Assembly (NCBI GenBank): GCA_035504215.1
Contig: DATJSI010000135.1
Coordinates: 1-51,475 of the forward strand
Direction of reading: 5' to 3'
Origin: Mycobacteriales bacterium
Lineage (GTDB): Bacteria; Actinomycetota; Actinomycetes; JAFAQI01
DNA: 51,475 nt
The position numbers and the translations under genes are program-made. Of this stretch, positions 1 to 10,744 are shown piece by piece. Under the pieces are notes generated by a model, which searched no databases, had not been told where the DNA came from, and worked only from the letters and a program-made list of their open reading frames with translations. Positions within the stretch are counted from its first letter, which is position 1. Each line of letters starts with the position of its first letter.

Positions 1-33
1 GGCCGGCCGGCGACCCGAACCCGTACCGAGCCG

Positions 34-903
34 TTGACTGACGGTCTGGTCGTCGTCGACAAGCCGGGAGGCTGGACCTCTCACGATGTCGTCGCGCGGG
101 TTCGCCGGCTGGCCGGCACGCGCCGGGTCGGCCATGGCGGGACCCTCGACCCGATGGCGACCGGTGTCCTGGTGGTCGGCGTCGGCCAGGCGACCCGGCT
201 GCTCGGTCATCTCGCGAAGGACGACAAGGACTACGACGCGACGATCCGCTTGGGTACGACGACAACCACCGACGATGCCGACGGCGAGATCGTGACCGAC
301 GCCGGCGGTGATGCCGCCGAACGGCTGGCGACCGACGCCATCGCGGCTGCGCTCGCGGTGCTGACCGGAGAGATCGAGCAGGTGCCGAGCACCGTGTCCG
401 CGATCAAGGTCGACGGCGTGCGGGCGTACCGCCGCGCCAGGGCCGGCGAGGAGCTCACACTCGCGCCCCGCCGCGTCCGGGTCGACCGGTTCGACCTCGT
501 CGCTCGCCGAGGCCGCGATCTCGACGTACGGGTGACCTGCTCGACCGGGACCTACGTCCGGGCGCTGGCCCGCGATCTGGGCGCGGCGCTCGGTGTCGGC
601 GCGCACCTCACCGCGCTGCGCCGCACGCGGGTCGGCGGCTTCACGATCCGCGACGCGCGGACGCTCGAAGAGCTCGAGCGCGACCTCGTGGTCGTCCCGC
701 TCGCGGCTGCGGTCGCGGCCGGGTTTCCGAAGGTCGAGGTCGACGAGGAACAGGCGCGCCGGATCGGCCAGGGCCAGCGTCTGCTGATCGACCTGCCGGC
801 GTCGCCGGCCGGCGTGTTCGGCCCGGACGGTCGAGTCGTCGCCCTGGTCGAGGACCGGGACGGGGTTGCCCAGCCGCGGTGCGTGTTCGAGGTGTCGGCA
901 TGA
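34..903 (+). CDS. truB: tRNA pseudouridine(55) synthase TruB
   Basis: TruB isomerises U55 to pseudouridine in the T-loop of tRNAs. The protein opens with DGLVVVDKPGGWTSHDVV and carries the family signature GHGGTLDPMATG at about residues 33-44, with the catalytic Asp at about residue 39. The C-terminal third (VEVDEEQARRIGQGQ...) resembles the actinobacterial TruB C-terminal domain. Length is about 289 residues, normal for the family. The start is uncertain: TTG at 34 is the first usable codon, but the frame is open to the window edge, so the true start could lie upstream. The stop overlaps the ATG of ribF (ATGA), which suggests translational coupling. The order truB-ribF-rpsO is a standard actinobacterial arrangement. 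Confidence 0.93.
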   Translation: MTDGLVVVDKPGGWTSHDVVARVRRLAGTRRVGHGGTLDPMATGVLVVGVGQATRLLGHLAKDDKDYDATIRLGTTTTTDDADGEIVTDAGGDAAERLATDAIAAALAVLTGEIEQVPSTVSAIKVDGVRAYRRARAGEELTLAPRRVRVDRFDLVARRGRDLDVRVTCSTGTYVRALARDLGAALGVGAHLTALRRTRVGGFTIRDARTLEELERDLVVVPLAAAVAAGFPKVEVDEEQARRIGQGQRLLIDLPASPAGVFGPDGRVVALVEDRDGVAQPRCVFEVSA

Positions 904-1787
904 GCGGCGGGCGTCGCACCGTCGTACCGATCGGGATCTTCGACGGCGTGCACCGAGGCCACCAGCTGGTGCTGACGAGAGCGCACGAGGCCGCTCGGGC
1001 GGCCGACGCGGACGTTGCCGTCGTCACGTTCGACCCGCATCCCGTCGCCATCCTGCGACCCGAGCTGATGCCGATGATGCTGACGACCACGGCACGGCGG
1101 GTCGCGCTGCTGGAGCGCTACGGCGCCGACCGCGTCCTCGTCCTCGAGTTCAGCCACGAGATGTCGCTGCAGAGCCCCGAGGACTTCATCGAAACGACCC
1201 TGGTCGGGCAGCTGGGCGCCGTGCGAGTGGTCGTGGGGGAGAACTTCCGGTTCGGTCACGGCGCGAAGGGTGACGTCGACCTGCTGCGGCGCTCCGGCCT
1301 CGAGGTGGATGCGCTGCCCCTGGTGTCCGAAGGCGAGCCGATCAGCTCGACCAGGATCAGGGCGCAGGTCGCCGCCGGCGACGTGGTGGGAGCGGCCGGC
1401 CTGCTCGGCCGCGCGCACCTGGTCGAGGGCCCGGTCATCCGGGGCGACGCCCGCGGGCGCGCGCTCGGGTTCCCTACCGCCAACGTGGACGTCGCCGAAG
1501 GCATCGCGATCCCCGCGGACGGGGTCTACGCCGGGCATCTCACCGGGCTCTCGGGGGACCGGATGCCGGCGGCGATCAGCGTCGGGACCAACCCCACTTT
1601 TGACGGGCAGAACCGGCGGGTGGAGGCCTACGCGATCGACGTCGGGCACGATCTCGACCTCTACGGCCGGCACGTGACGGTCGAGTTCACCGCCCGGCTC
1701 CGGGGGATGGAACGGTTCGAATCCGTCGAATCGCTCGTATCGCAGATGGCGGCCGACGTCGATACGGCCCGCTCTCGGCTACACTAG
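900..1787 (+). CDS. ribF: Bifunctional riboflavin kinase / FAD synthetase RibF
   Basis: RibF phosphorylates riboflavin to FMN and adenylates FMN to FAD in the cytoplasm. The N-terminal nucleotidyltransferase domain (about residues 8-155) shows GIFDGVHRGHQ and VVTFDPHP. A conserved ISSTRIR motif comes next, then the flavokinase domain (about 170-295) with GRALGFPTANV and VGTNPTFDG. The ATG at 900 was chosen because it overlaps the truB stop and leaves little before VVPIGIFDG; a GTG at 879 would add seven residues. The length of 295 is close to the usual 310. No regulatory element is visible; it appears to be co-transcribed with truB. Confidence 0.93.
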   Translation: MSGGRRTVVPIGIFDGVHRGHQLVLTRAHEAARAADADVAVVTFDPHPVAILRPELMPMMLTTTARRVALLERYGADRVLVLEFSHEMSLQSPEDFIETTLVGQLGAVRVVVGENFRFGHGAKGDVDLLRRSGLEVDALPLVSEGEPISSTRIRAQVAAGDVVGAAGLLGRAHLVEGPVIRGDARGRALGFPTANVDVAEGIAIPADGVYAGHLTGLSGDRMPAAISVGTNPTFDGQNRRVEAYAIDVGHDLDLYGRHVTVEFTARLRGMERFESVESLVSQMAADVDTARSRLH

Positions 1788-1855
1788 GCGGCGTTCGTTT
1801 CCGTCTGCCCCTGTGGTGTAACCCTGCGGGCTGATATGTGCCAGGAGATCTCCGC

Positions 1856-2125
1856 GTGCCGCTGGATGCCGCAACCAAGAAGCAGATCATGACCGACTTC
1901 GCCACCGGCGATGGCGACACCGGGTCCCCGGAAGTCCAGGTCGCGCTGCTGTCCCGTCGGATCGCCGACCTCACCGAGCACATGAAGCAGCACAAGCACG
2001 ACTTCCACACCCAGCGTGGTCTGCTGCAGCTCGTCGGTCGCCGCCGGCGGTTGCTGCGCTACCTGGAGAGCAAGGACGTCCAGCGCTACCGCTCCCTGAT
2101 CGAAAGGCTGGGACTACGGCGGTAA
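1856..2125 (+). CDS. rpsO: 30S ribosomal protein S15
   Basis: S15 is a primary 16S rRNA-binding protein that organises the central domain of the small subunit. The translation from GTG 1856 is 89 residues, the standard length, and has the family pattern [29 protein letters not shown] and RRRLLRYLE. The start is supported by AGGAG at 1843-1847, 8 nt upstream; the ATG at 1838 in the same frame would give a non-conserved extension. rpsO lies just before pnp, a pairing found in most bacteria, where S15 and PNPase expression are linked. Confidence 0.96.
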   Translation: MPLDAATKKQIMTDFATGDGDTGSPEVQVALLSRRIADLTEHMKQHKHDFHTQRGLLQLVGRRRRLLRYLESKDVQRYRSLIERLGLRR

Positions 2126-2184
2126 CGCCGGACCGACCCGCGCGCCGGCCGATGCCGCGAGTGCCGGTCCTCGGTAGTGGCGGG

Positions 2185-2199
2185 CAGGTGTGCCACCTG
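2185..2199 (+). other. Small hairpin in the rpsO-pnp spacer
   Basis: CAGGTG and CACCTG form a perfect 6-bp stem with a 3-nt loop in the 136-nt spacer between rpsO and pnp. In other bacteria the pnp leader is an RNase III processing and autoregulation site. No T-run follows, so this is more likely a leader structure than a terminator. The functional link is inference. Confidence 0.3.
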
Positions 2200-2261
2200 A
2201 CCGCTTCGATCGATGACCGGTCCGCCTCAACGGCAGCGCGCCTACCTGAATGGAGGCGCCC

Positions 2262-4484
2262 GTGACGGGCACCGAGGAATTCCGCTCTGAGGCAGTACTC
2301 AAGAGCTCACTTGGCGAGCGCACGCTCCGGTTCGAGACCGGCCGGCTCGCCCAGCAGGCCGCGGGCTCCGTGGTCACCTATCTCGACGACGACACGATGG
2401 TCCTGTCGGCGACGACCGCGTCGAAGGCGCCCAAGGACACCTTCGACTTCTTCCCGCTCACTGTCGACGTCGAGGAGCGGCAGTACGCCGCGGGCAAGAT
2501 CCCCGGCTCGTTCTTCCGCCGTGAGGGCCGGCCCAGCGAGGATGCAATCCTCACCTGCCGGCTGACCGACCGGCCGTTGCGGCCGAGCTTCACCAAGGGG
2601 CTGCGCAACGAGGTCCAGATCGTCTCGACGATCATGGCGTTGGACCCCGACCACCTCTACGACGTCGTCGCGATCAACGGCGCCGCATGCAGCGTGCTGC
2701 TCGCGGGGCTGCCGTTCTCCGGCCCGGTGGCTGGGGTTCGCGTCGCTCTGATCGACGGCGAGTGGGTGCCATTCCCGTCGTACTCCGAGCTCGAGCGCGC
2801 CGTGTTCGACATGGTCGTGGCCGGCCGCGTGACCGACGGTGGTGACGTCGCGATCATGATGGTCGAGGCCGAGGCGACCGAGCACACGATCGAGCTGGTC
2901 GCCGGCGGTGCGCAGGCGCCGACCGAGGATGTCGTCGCCCAGGGCCTCGAGGCGGCCAAGCCGTTCCTCGCCCAGATCTGCGAGGCGCAGCAGAAGCTGG
3001 CCGACCAGGCCGCCAAGCCGACCCGCGAGTTCCCGGTGTTCCTCGACTACGCCGACGACGCGCTCGACGCTGTCACCGCTGCGGTGAGCGACGAGCTCGC
3101 CGCCGCGCTGACCATCGCGGACAAGCAGGAGCGCGAGACCGAGCTCGACCGCGTCAAGGAGCTCGCGAAGGAGCGCACGGCCGCGCAGTTCGAGGGCCGC
3201 GAGAAGGAGATCAGCGCGGCGTACCGGGCCCTCACCAAGAAGTTGGTCCGCAAGCGCGTGATCGCGGACGGCGTCCGCATCGACGGCCGCGGAGTGCGCG
3301 ACATCCGCACGCTGTCCGCGGAGATCGACGTCGTGCCGCGGGTGCACGGGTCGAGCTTGTTCGAACGCGGTGAGACGCAGATCCTGAACGTCGCCACGCT
3401 GAACATGCTGCGCATGGAGCAGATGGTCGACACGCTGTCGCCCGAGACCCGCAAGCGCTACATGCACCACTACAACTTCCCGCCGTACAGCACCGGTGAG
3501 ACCGGTCGTGTGGGTTCGCCGAAGCGTCGCGAGATCGGCCACGGTGCGCTCGCCGAGCGGGCTTTGGTGCCGGTGCTCCCGAGCAAGGAGGAGTTCCCGT
3601 ACGCGATCCGTGCGGTCTCCGAGGCGCTCGGCTCGAACGGTTCGACCTCGATGGGCTCGGTGTGTGCGTCGACGCTGTCGTTGATGGCCGCCGGTGTTCC
3701 GCTCAAGGCGCCGGTCGCGGGCATCGCGATGGGCTTGATCAACGAGGGCGACGAGTTCGTCACGCTGACCGACATCCTCGGTGCCGAGGATGCGTACGGC
3801 GACATGGACTTCAAGGTCGCCGGCACCCGTGAGTTCGTGACCGCGCTCCAGCTCGACACCAAGCTGACCGGGATTCCCGCGTCGGTCCTCGGTGGCGCGC
3901 TGCAGCAGGCGCGCGACGCGCGGATGACCATCCTCGACGTGATGGCCGAGGCCATCGACGTTCCTGGCGACATGTCGCCCTACGCGCCGCGGATCATCAC
4001 CGAGAAGATCCCGGTCGACAAGATCGGCGAGATCATCGGGCCGAAGGGCAAGATCATCAACCAGATCCAGGCGGACACCGGCGCCGACCTGACGGTCGAG
4101 GACGACGGCACGATCTACATCGCCGCGGTTGACGGCGAGAAGGCGGAGGCAGCGCTTCGCGCGGTGCGCTCGATCGTGTCGCCGCAGATGCCCGAGGTCG
4201 GCGAGCGCTATCTCGGCACGGTCGTGAAGACGACGACCTTCGGCGCGTTCGTGTCTCTGACTCCTGGCAAGGACGGCCTGCTGCACATCTCGCAGATCCG
4301 CAAGATCGTCGGTGGCAAGCGGGTCGAGAACGTCGACGACGTGCTGCCGGTCGGGTCCAAGGTGCAGGTGCAGATCGCCGAGATCGACCCGCGCGGGAAG
4401 CTCAGCCTGGTGCCGGTGCTCGAAGAGGGTGCCGCCGACGGCGACGCGAGCGAGCCGGCGCCAGCCGGCGCCGACCAGTCCTGA
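2262..4484 (+). CDS. pnp: Polyribonucleotide nucleotidyltransferase (PNPase)
   Basis: PNPase degrades RNA 3' to 5' by phosphorolysis and can add 3' tails; in actinobacteria it works with RNase E/J in mRNA turnover. Two RNase PH-like domains are visible: the first contains [20 protein letters not shown] and [21 protein letters not shown], the second TQILNVATL and [13 protein letters not shown]. They are followed by a KH domain (about residues 575-640, [16 protein letters not shown]) and an S1 domain (about 650-722). Length is about 740. GTG 2262 was chosen because GGAGG at 2252-2256 sits 5 nt before it; ATG 2250 in the same frame would place this Shine-Dalgarno inside the gene. Confidence 0.96.
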   Translation: MTGTEEFRSEAVLKSSLGERTLRFETGRLAQQAAGSVVTYLDDDTMVLSATTASKAPKDTFDFFPLTVDVEERQYAAGKIPGSFFRREGRPSEDAILTCRLTDRPLRPSFTKGLRNEVQIVSTIMALDPDHLYDVVAINGAACSVLLAGLPFSGPVAGVRVALIDGEWVPFPSYSELERAVFDMVVAGRVTDGGDVAIMMVEAEATEHTIELVAGGAQAPTEDVVAQGLEAAKPFLAQICEAQQKLADQAAKPTREFPVFLDYADDALDAVTAAVSDELAAALTIADKQERETELDRVKELAKERTAAQFEGREKEISAAYRALTKKLVRKRVIADGVRIDGRGVRDIRTLSAEIDVVPRVHGSSLFERGETQILNVATLNMLRMEQMVDTLSPETRKRYMHHYNFPPYSTGETGRVGSPKRREIGHGALAERALVPVLPSKEEFPYAIRAVSEALGSNGSTSMGSVCASTLSLMAAGVPLKAPVAGIAMGLINEGDEFVTLTDILGAEDAYGDMDFKVAGTREFVTALQLDTKLTGIPASVLGGALQQARDARMTILDVMAEAIDVPGDMSPYAPRIITEKIPVDKIGEIIGPKGKIINQIQADTGADLTVEDDGTIYIAAVDGEKAEAALRAVRSIVSPQMPEVGERYLGTVVKTTTFGAFVSLTPGKDGLLHISQIRKIVGGKRVENVDDVLPVGSKVQVQIAEIDPRGKLSLVPVLEEGAADGDASEPAPAGADQS

Positions 4485-4485
4485 C

Positions 4486-7697
<3,212 letters not shown>

Positions 7698-7918
7698 GGC
7701 GACATCGTCGCAGCGTCGTCTACGGCTATTACGGCTAAGCGCAACCGGGCGCGCCGCGGTCGGTTGCGAGTGCGGACCGGCTGGCGCTCTGGGGTCGCGT
7801 TGACTCCAGCAAGGTCCGGCATCAACGATGGGCGGTGCGATGATGTCGGGGCTTCCGTCTCCCCGGACGGAGCGCGGTAGAGGCGTGAGCGACCGATGAC
7901 GAGGTTGGAGTTGAGCTG

Positions 7919-8389
7919 TTGCAGAAGCTGACGACGAGTCCCATGACGGCGGAGTTCTATGAAAGCTGGATGGCGAGGCTCACCGAGTCGTACGCCCAGC
8001 ACCATGTCGAGGCCGGCAACTGGTCGGCGGACGAAGCCGTGGCGCGGGCGCGCGCCGAAACCGTCAAGCTTCTGCCCGACGGCGTCAACAGCGCGAACCA
8101 TCTGTTGCTCACCGCTCAGAACGAGTCGGGCGAGACCGTCGGGCTGGTGTGGATCGGGTTGGTTCGCCCGGATCAACAAGGCGCATGGATCTATGACATC
8201 GAGGTGTTCGAAGGCTTTCGCGGATCCGGCTACGGCCGGGCACTGCTCGCCGCTGCCGAGGATGCGGCAAGGGATGCCGGCGCTAGGACACTCGGCCTCA
8301 ACGTCTTCGGCCCGAACACTACGGCTCGCGCGCTCTACGAGTCCTCGGGATACGACACCACCTCCCTCCAGATGCGCAAGCAGCTCTAG
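7919..8389 (+). CDS. GNAT family N-acetyltransferase
   Basis: A predicted acetyl-CoA-dependent acetyltransferase of 156 residues. The core motif A appears as VFEGFRGSGYGRALL, with the pyrophosphate-binding R/Q-x-x-G-x-G/A pattern, followed by LGLNVFGPNTTARALYESSGY, typical of motif B. The substrate is unknown. TTG 7919 was chosen because GGAG at 7907-7910 lies 8 nt upstream; ATG 7943 is an alternative that would remove eight residues. It stands alone between the aminotransferase and the DinB-like gene. The 221-bp spacer 7698-7918 before it shows no RNA gene or clear repeat. Confidence 0.8.
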   Translation: MQKLTTSPMTAEFYESWMARLTESYAQHHVEAGNWSADEAVARARAETVKLLPDGVNSANHLLLTAQNESGETVGLVWIGLVRPDQQGAWIYDIEVFEGFRGSGYGRALLAAAEDAARDAGARTLGLNVFGPNTTARALYESSGYDTTSLQMRKQL

Positions 8390-8514
8390 CCGGCTACATC
8401 GGCCGAGCGCGGGAGCCGGTGGGTTTGTGCACGCGTAGATACCGCGGGCGGTACGTAGCCGTTCACACAGCGAGCGGCGCGGCCGGTGGCGCCGATGGTG
8501 TCAGGGGTGCTGCG

Positions 8515-8520
8515 TAGCCT
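8515..8520 (+). promoter_or_regulatory. -10 element for a probable leaderless transcript of the DinB-like gene
   Basis: TAGCCT ends 6 nt before the ATG at 8527 and no Shine-Dalgarno is present. With the usual 6-7 nt from -10 to the transcription start, the mRNA would begin at or next to the start codon. Confidence 0.45.
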
Positions 8521-8526
8521 GACGGC

Positions 8527-9240
8527 ATGAAGCGCTTCGTCGACGAGGACCTCAGTGCCGCGGAGTTCCGCGAGTGCATGCTCGATCGGTCGCGGTTCAT
8601 CGGCGTCGTCATGCAGGACGCGGAGATCGACGGGCTGATCACCAACCTTGTCGTCAACGGCGTCGAGGTGACGGCGTACGTCGAGGCCGAGCTCGACCGT
8701 CGCTATCCGGTGCGGATATTGATCCGCTCGGACGCTCCGAGCGAGCTGCGCGAAGGATGGCGACAACTGCAAGCCGACTGGACGGCGACCATCGCCCGGC
8801 TACGGACCTCGCCGGGTGTGGAGCATCGCATGGTGAACGGCGAGTGGTCGGCCGTGCAGACCCTTCGCCACCTGGTGTTCGTGCACGACTCGTGGTTCCG
8901 CCGGTGCGTTCTCGGGTCGACCGCGCTGTTCACGCCGATAGGGCTCGCGCCCGACTACGTGCCCGACCGGGAGCAGCAAGGGCTTGACCTGTCGGCCGCG
9001 CCCAGCCTTGACGAGGTGGTCGCGGTGCGCGCCGAGCAGGCGGCGGAGCTCGACGAGTGGCTGAGCGCGGTGACTCCCGAGCAGCTCGCGGCGCCCGCGC
9101 CGATTCCGGACGGCGACGGCTGGCCGCCGTATGCACGCGGACGCTCGACGCGCCAGTGCCTCGGCACGGTGCTCAACGAGGAGTGGGCACACCACGGCTT
9201 CTGTGTTCGCGATCTCGACCTCGTCGAGGCTTCGGCTTAA
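8527..9240 (+). CDS. Pentapeptide-repeat / DinB-fold protein
   Basis: A two-part protein of 237 residues. Residues about 7-40 follow the pentapeptide pattern (DLSAA EFREC MLDRS RFIGV VMQDA). Residues about 75-230 look like a DinB/YfiT four-helix bundle, with WSAVQTLRHLVFVHDSWF early and LNEEWAHHGF late; these histidines are probable metal ligands. DinB-superfamily proteins include thiol S-transferases such as the mycothiol-dependent enzymes of actinobacteria, but no specific reaction can be assigned here. It is convergent with the holin-like gene, with stop codons 6 nt apart. Confidence 0.72.
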   Translation: MKRFVDEDLSAAEFRECMLDRSRFIGVVMQDAEIDGLITNLVVNGVEVTAYVEAELDRRYPVRILIRSDAPSELREGWRQLQADWTATIARLRTSPGVEHRMVNGEWSAVQTLRHLVFVHDSWFRRCVLGSTALFTPIGLAPDYVPDREQQGLDLSAAPSLDEVVAVRAEQAAELDEWLSAVTPEQLAAPAPIPDGDGWPPYARGRSTRQCLGTVLNEEWAHHGFCVRDLDLVEASA

Positions 9241-9246
9241 GGCTGC

Positions 9247-9717
9247 CTACCGGACGATGGCCGCCCGGTAGGTGGGCACGGACAACGTCGACGGGTTCAC
9301 TGCTGCGGGTGCGGGCGCGGCGCCGGCCGGTACGCCGGCATCGCCCTTCGCGAGCAGGCCCTTGCCGAGCGACCCGAGCACGGCGACTGCCGCGACGTTG
9401 AAGGCGTCGGACCAGTGGAAGGTCACCACATTGAACGGGTGCGCCGCTGCAATCGATCCCGCGAGTGAGGCGATGAAGGTCTTCACTGCCCGCACAAGGA
9501 TGTCCTGCCAGAACGGCAGGTCGGTCTGCTTCGCCAGATACTGCACAGCCGTGGTCACGATCGTCGCGACCGCGGCGCTGACCGCCATCACCGCCGCCAG
9601 CTTCCACGGCAGCCCGACGACCGCGGCCCCCGCCGTACCGGCCAGCAAGACCGAGATGAAGACCTGTCCGGACGTCCACCCGATGCGCTCGAGGAAGTCC
9701 GCCAAAACCGGATTCAT
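9247..9717 (-). CDS. Holin-like small membrane protein (r1t holin type)
   Basis: A 156-residue protein with four predicted membrane segments: about residues 18-36, 40-60, 75-93 and 104-123. It ends in an Ala/Pro/Val-rich hydrophilic tail. The segment FWQDILVRAVKTFIASLAGSIAA followed by WSDAFNVAAVAVLGSLGKGL is the arrangement seen in r1t-type phage holins of actinobacteriophages; this is from memory of the family, not a search. The start is strong: AGGAGG lies just before the ATG on the minus strand (about 9725-9730). No endolysin, capsid or integrase gene is nearby, so it is an orphan. It could be a prophage relic or a domesticated membrane protein. Confidence 0.6.
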   Translation of the reverse strand: MNPVLADFLERIGWTSGQVFISVLLAGTAGAAVVGLPWKLAAVMAVSAAVATIVTTAVQYLAKQTDLPFWQDILVRAVKTFIASLAGSIAAAHPFNVVTFHWSDAFNVAAVAVLGSLGKGLLAKGDAGVPAGAAPAPAAVNPSTLSVPTYRAAIVR

Positions 9718-9843
9718 CGCGCACCTCCTTTCGGCGCGGGATCGTAACCGCGTCCGTCCGTTTTCGTCAGCGTCGCCGTTGGGCCCGGTCGCTCTGCAGG
9801 CCGTGCGTGGCCCGCCGTCGGCGGGGTGTGTTGCACTAGCGGC

Positions 9844-10215
9844 ATGACCGCACTCGCGCGCCTCGGTGGCATCTCCCTCGACTCGTCGGATCCCGACCAG
9901 CTGGCCCGGTTCTACCAGGACTTTCTCGAGCTCGAGCGGGTCTGGGACACCCCCGACTTCGTGGCGCTGAGCGGCGCCGGGATCTACCTGACCACGTTCC
10001 GCATCGACGACCACCGGCCGCCGGACTGGCCGACCGGCGACGTCCCCAAGCAGATGCATCTCGAGCTGGCCGTCAAGGAGCTCGAGCCGGCCGAGCAGAA
10101 GGCGCTCGCGCTCGGCGCGCGCAAGGCGGCCACCCAGCCCGCACCGGATCGCTTCCGCGTCCTCATCGACCCGGCCGGTCATCCGTTCTGCCTCACGACG
10201 ATGATCCCGGACTGA
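9844..10215 (+). CDS. VOC family (glyoxalase-like) protein
   Basis: A single vicinal-oxygen-chelate domain protein of 123 residues, with two beta-alpha-beta-beta-beta modules: LGGISLDSSDPDQLARFYQDFLEL at the start and KQMHLELAVKELEPAEQKALALGA in the middle, ending DPAGHPFCLT. This is the Glyoxalase_6-like pattern common in actinobacteria. A metal site is likely from HLEL and the C-terminal module, but the substrate is unknown. Two more VOC genes occur at 36669-37417. Confidence 0.75.
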   Translation: MTALARLGGISLDSSDPDQLARFYQDFLELERVWDTPDFVALSGAGIYLTTFRIDDHRPPDWPTGDVPKQMHLELAVKELEPAEQKALALGARKAATQPAPDRFRVLIDPAGHPFCLTTMIPD

Positions 10216-10568
10216 TTCGCGTCGGGGTCCACGAACGCCGTTTTGCGCAACGCCGAAAGGGTTCTGGGCTTCGTGGCGCTCCGCGATACCGGCGTGGTAA
10301 CGCTGTTGGCAGGAGGGAGTCCGCGGCGGTCTCTGCACTGCCGGCGGCACCTACCGAGGAAGAACTGGACGACAGGGATTCGTGGTCAGCAAGCATCGCT
10401 TGCCACGAGCTGTGAACCGGACTCATTAACTCCCGCGGATCAGATAGCTGATCGGCGTTGCCCAGCGTGATGGGGGTGCGGGCTCTGTCCGGGACTGCCG
10501 GTTTTTTGACTTAACGACGTCCTTGTAATCACCGCAGGCGTCGAGACCTCGCCACATTGTGTCGAGTT

Positions 10569-10594
10569 GTTGGCTCGGTCGTCACCGAGCCAAC
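10569..10594. repeat. Perfect 11-bp inverted repeat with tetraloop
   Basis: GTTGGCTCGGT and ACCGAGCCAAC flank CGTC. No T-run follows, so it may be an operator for a dimeric regulator or a structured RNA element rather than a terminator. Confidence 0.55.
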
Positions 10595-10702
10595 GTTGAT
10601 AACACGAAAACTGACCCCGACCATCGCACGGGTCACCTGTTTGGGCTAGGCCCTGTGGGCCTTGCGTTTGCATCTGCTTGGGCATTCCCGCGTCGTCGAC
10701 TC

Positions 10703-10729
10703 ACTAGTCGTCAGTCAAAAACGACTAGT
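10703..10729. repeat. 9-bp inverted repeat next to the glycosidase ribosome-binding site
   Basis: ACTAGTCGT and ACGACTAGT are separated by 9 nt. The repeat ends just before the GGAG at 10734-10737 that serves the ATG at 10745. It could be an operator or a translation-controlling hairpin; the sequence alone does not decide. Confidence 0.5.
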
Positions 10730-10744
10730 CATCGGAGCCCACAG

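Larger units (their letters stand above)
10216..10744 (+). other. 529-bp gene-free leader with several hairpins before the glycosidase gene
   Basis: No convincing gene is seen. The stretch is more A/T-rich than its surroundings and holds several inverted repeats. GCAAGC/GCTTGC at about 10389-10403 has an outer CGTG/CACG stem. A perfect 11-bp stem with a CGTC tetraloop lies at 10569-10594. AGGCCC/GGGCCT is at 10648-10662. A 9-bp pair, ACTAGTCGT/ACGACTAGT, lies at 10703-10711 and 10721-10729, 15 nt before the start codon. A 4-bp stem plus six Ts at 10489-10507 is a weak terminator candidate. The promoter and any regulator of the downstream gene probably act here. Confidence 0.5.

Noticed and set aside
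10489-10507. Rho-independent terminator before the glycosidase gene
   Set aside because: There are six Ts, but the stem is only 4 bp; not strong enough to list separately.
10216-10744. c-di-AMP, c-di-GMP or other known riboswitch before the glycosidase gene
   Set aside because: No conserved core of a class I can recall was found; only generic hairpins are visible.
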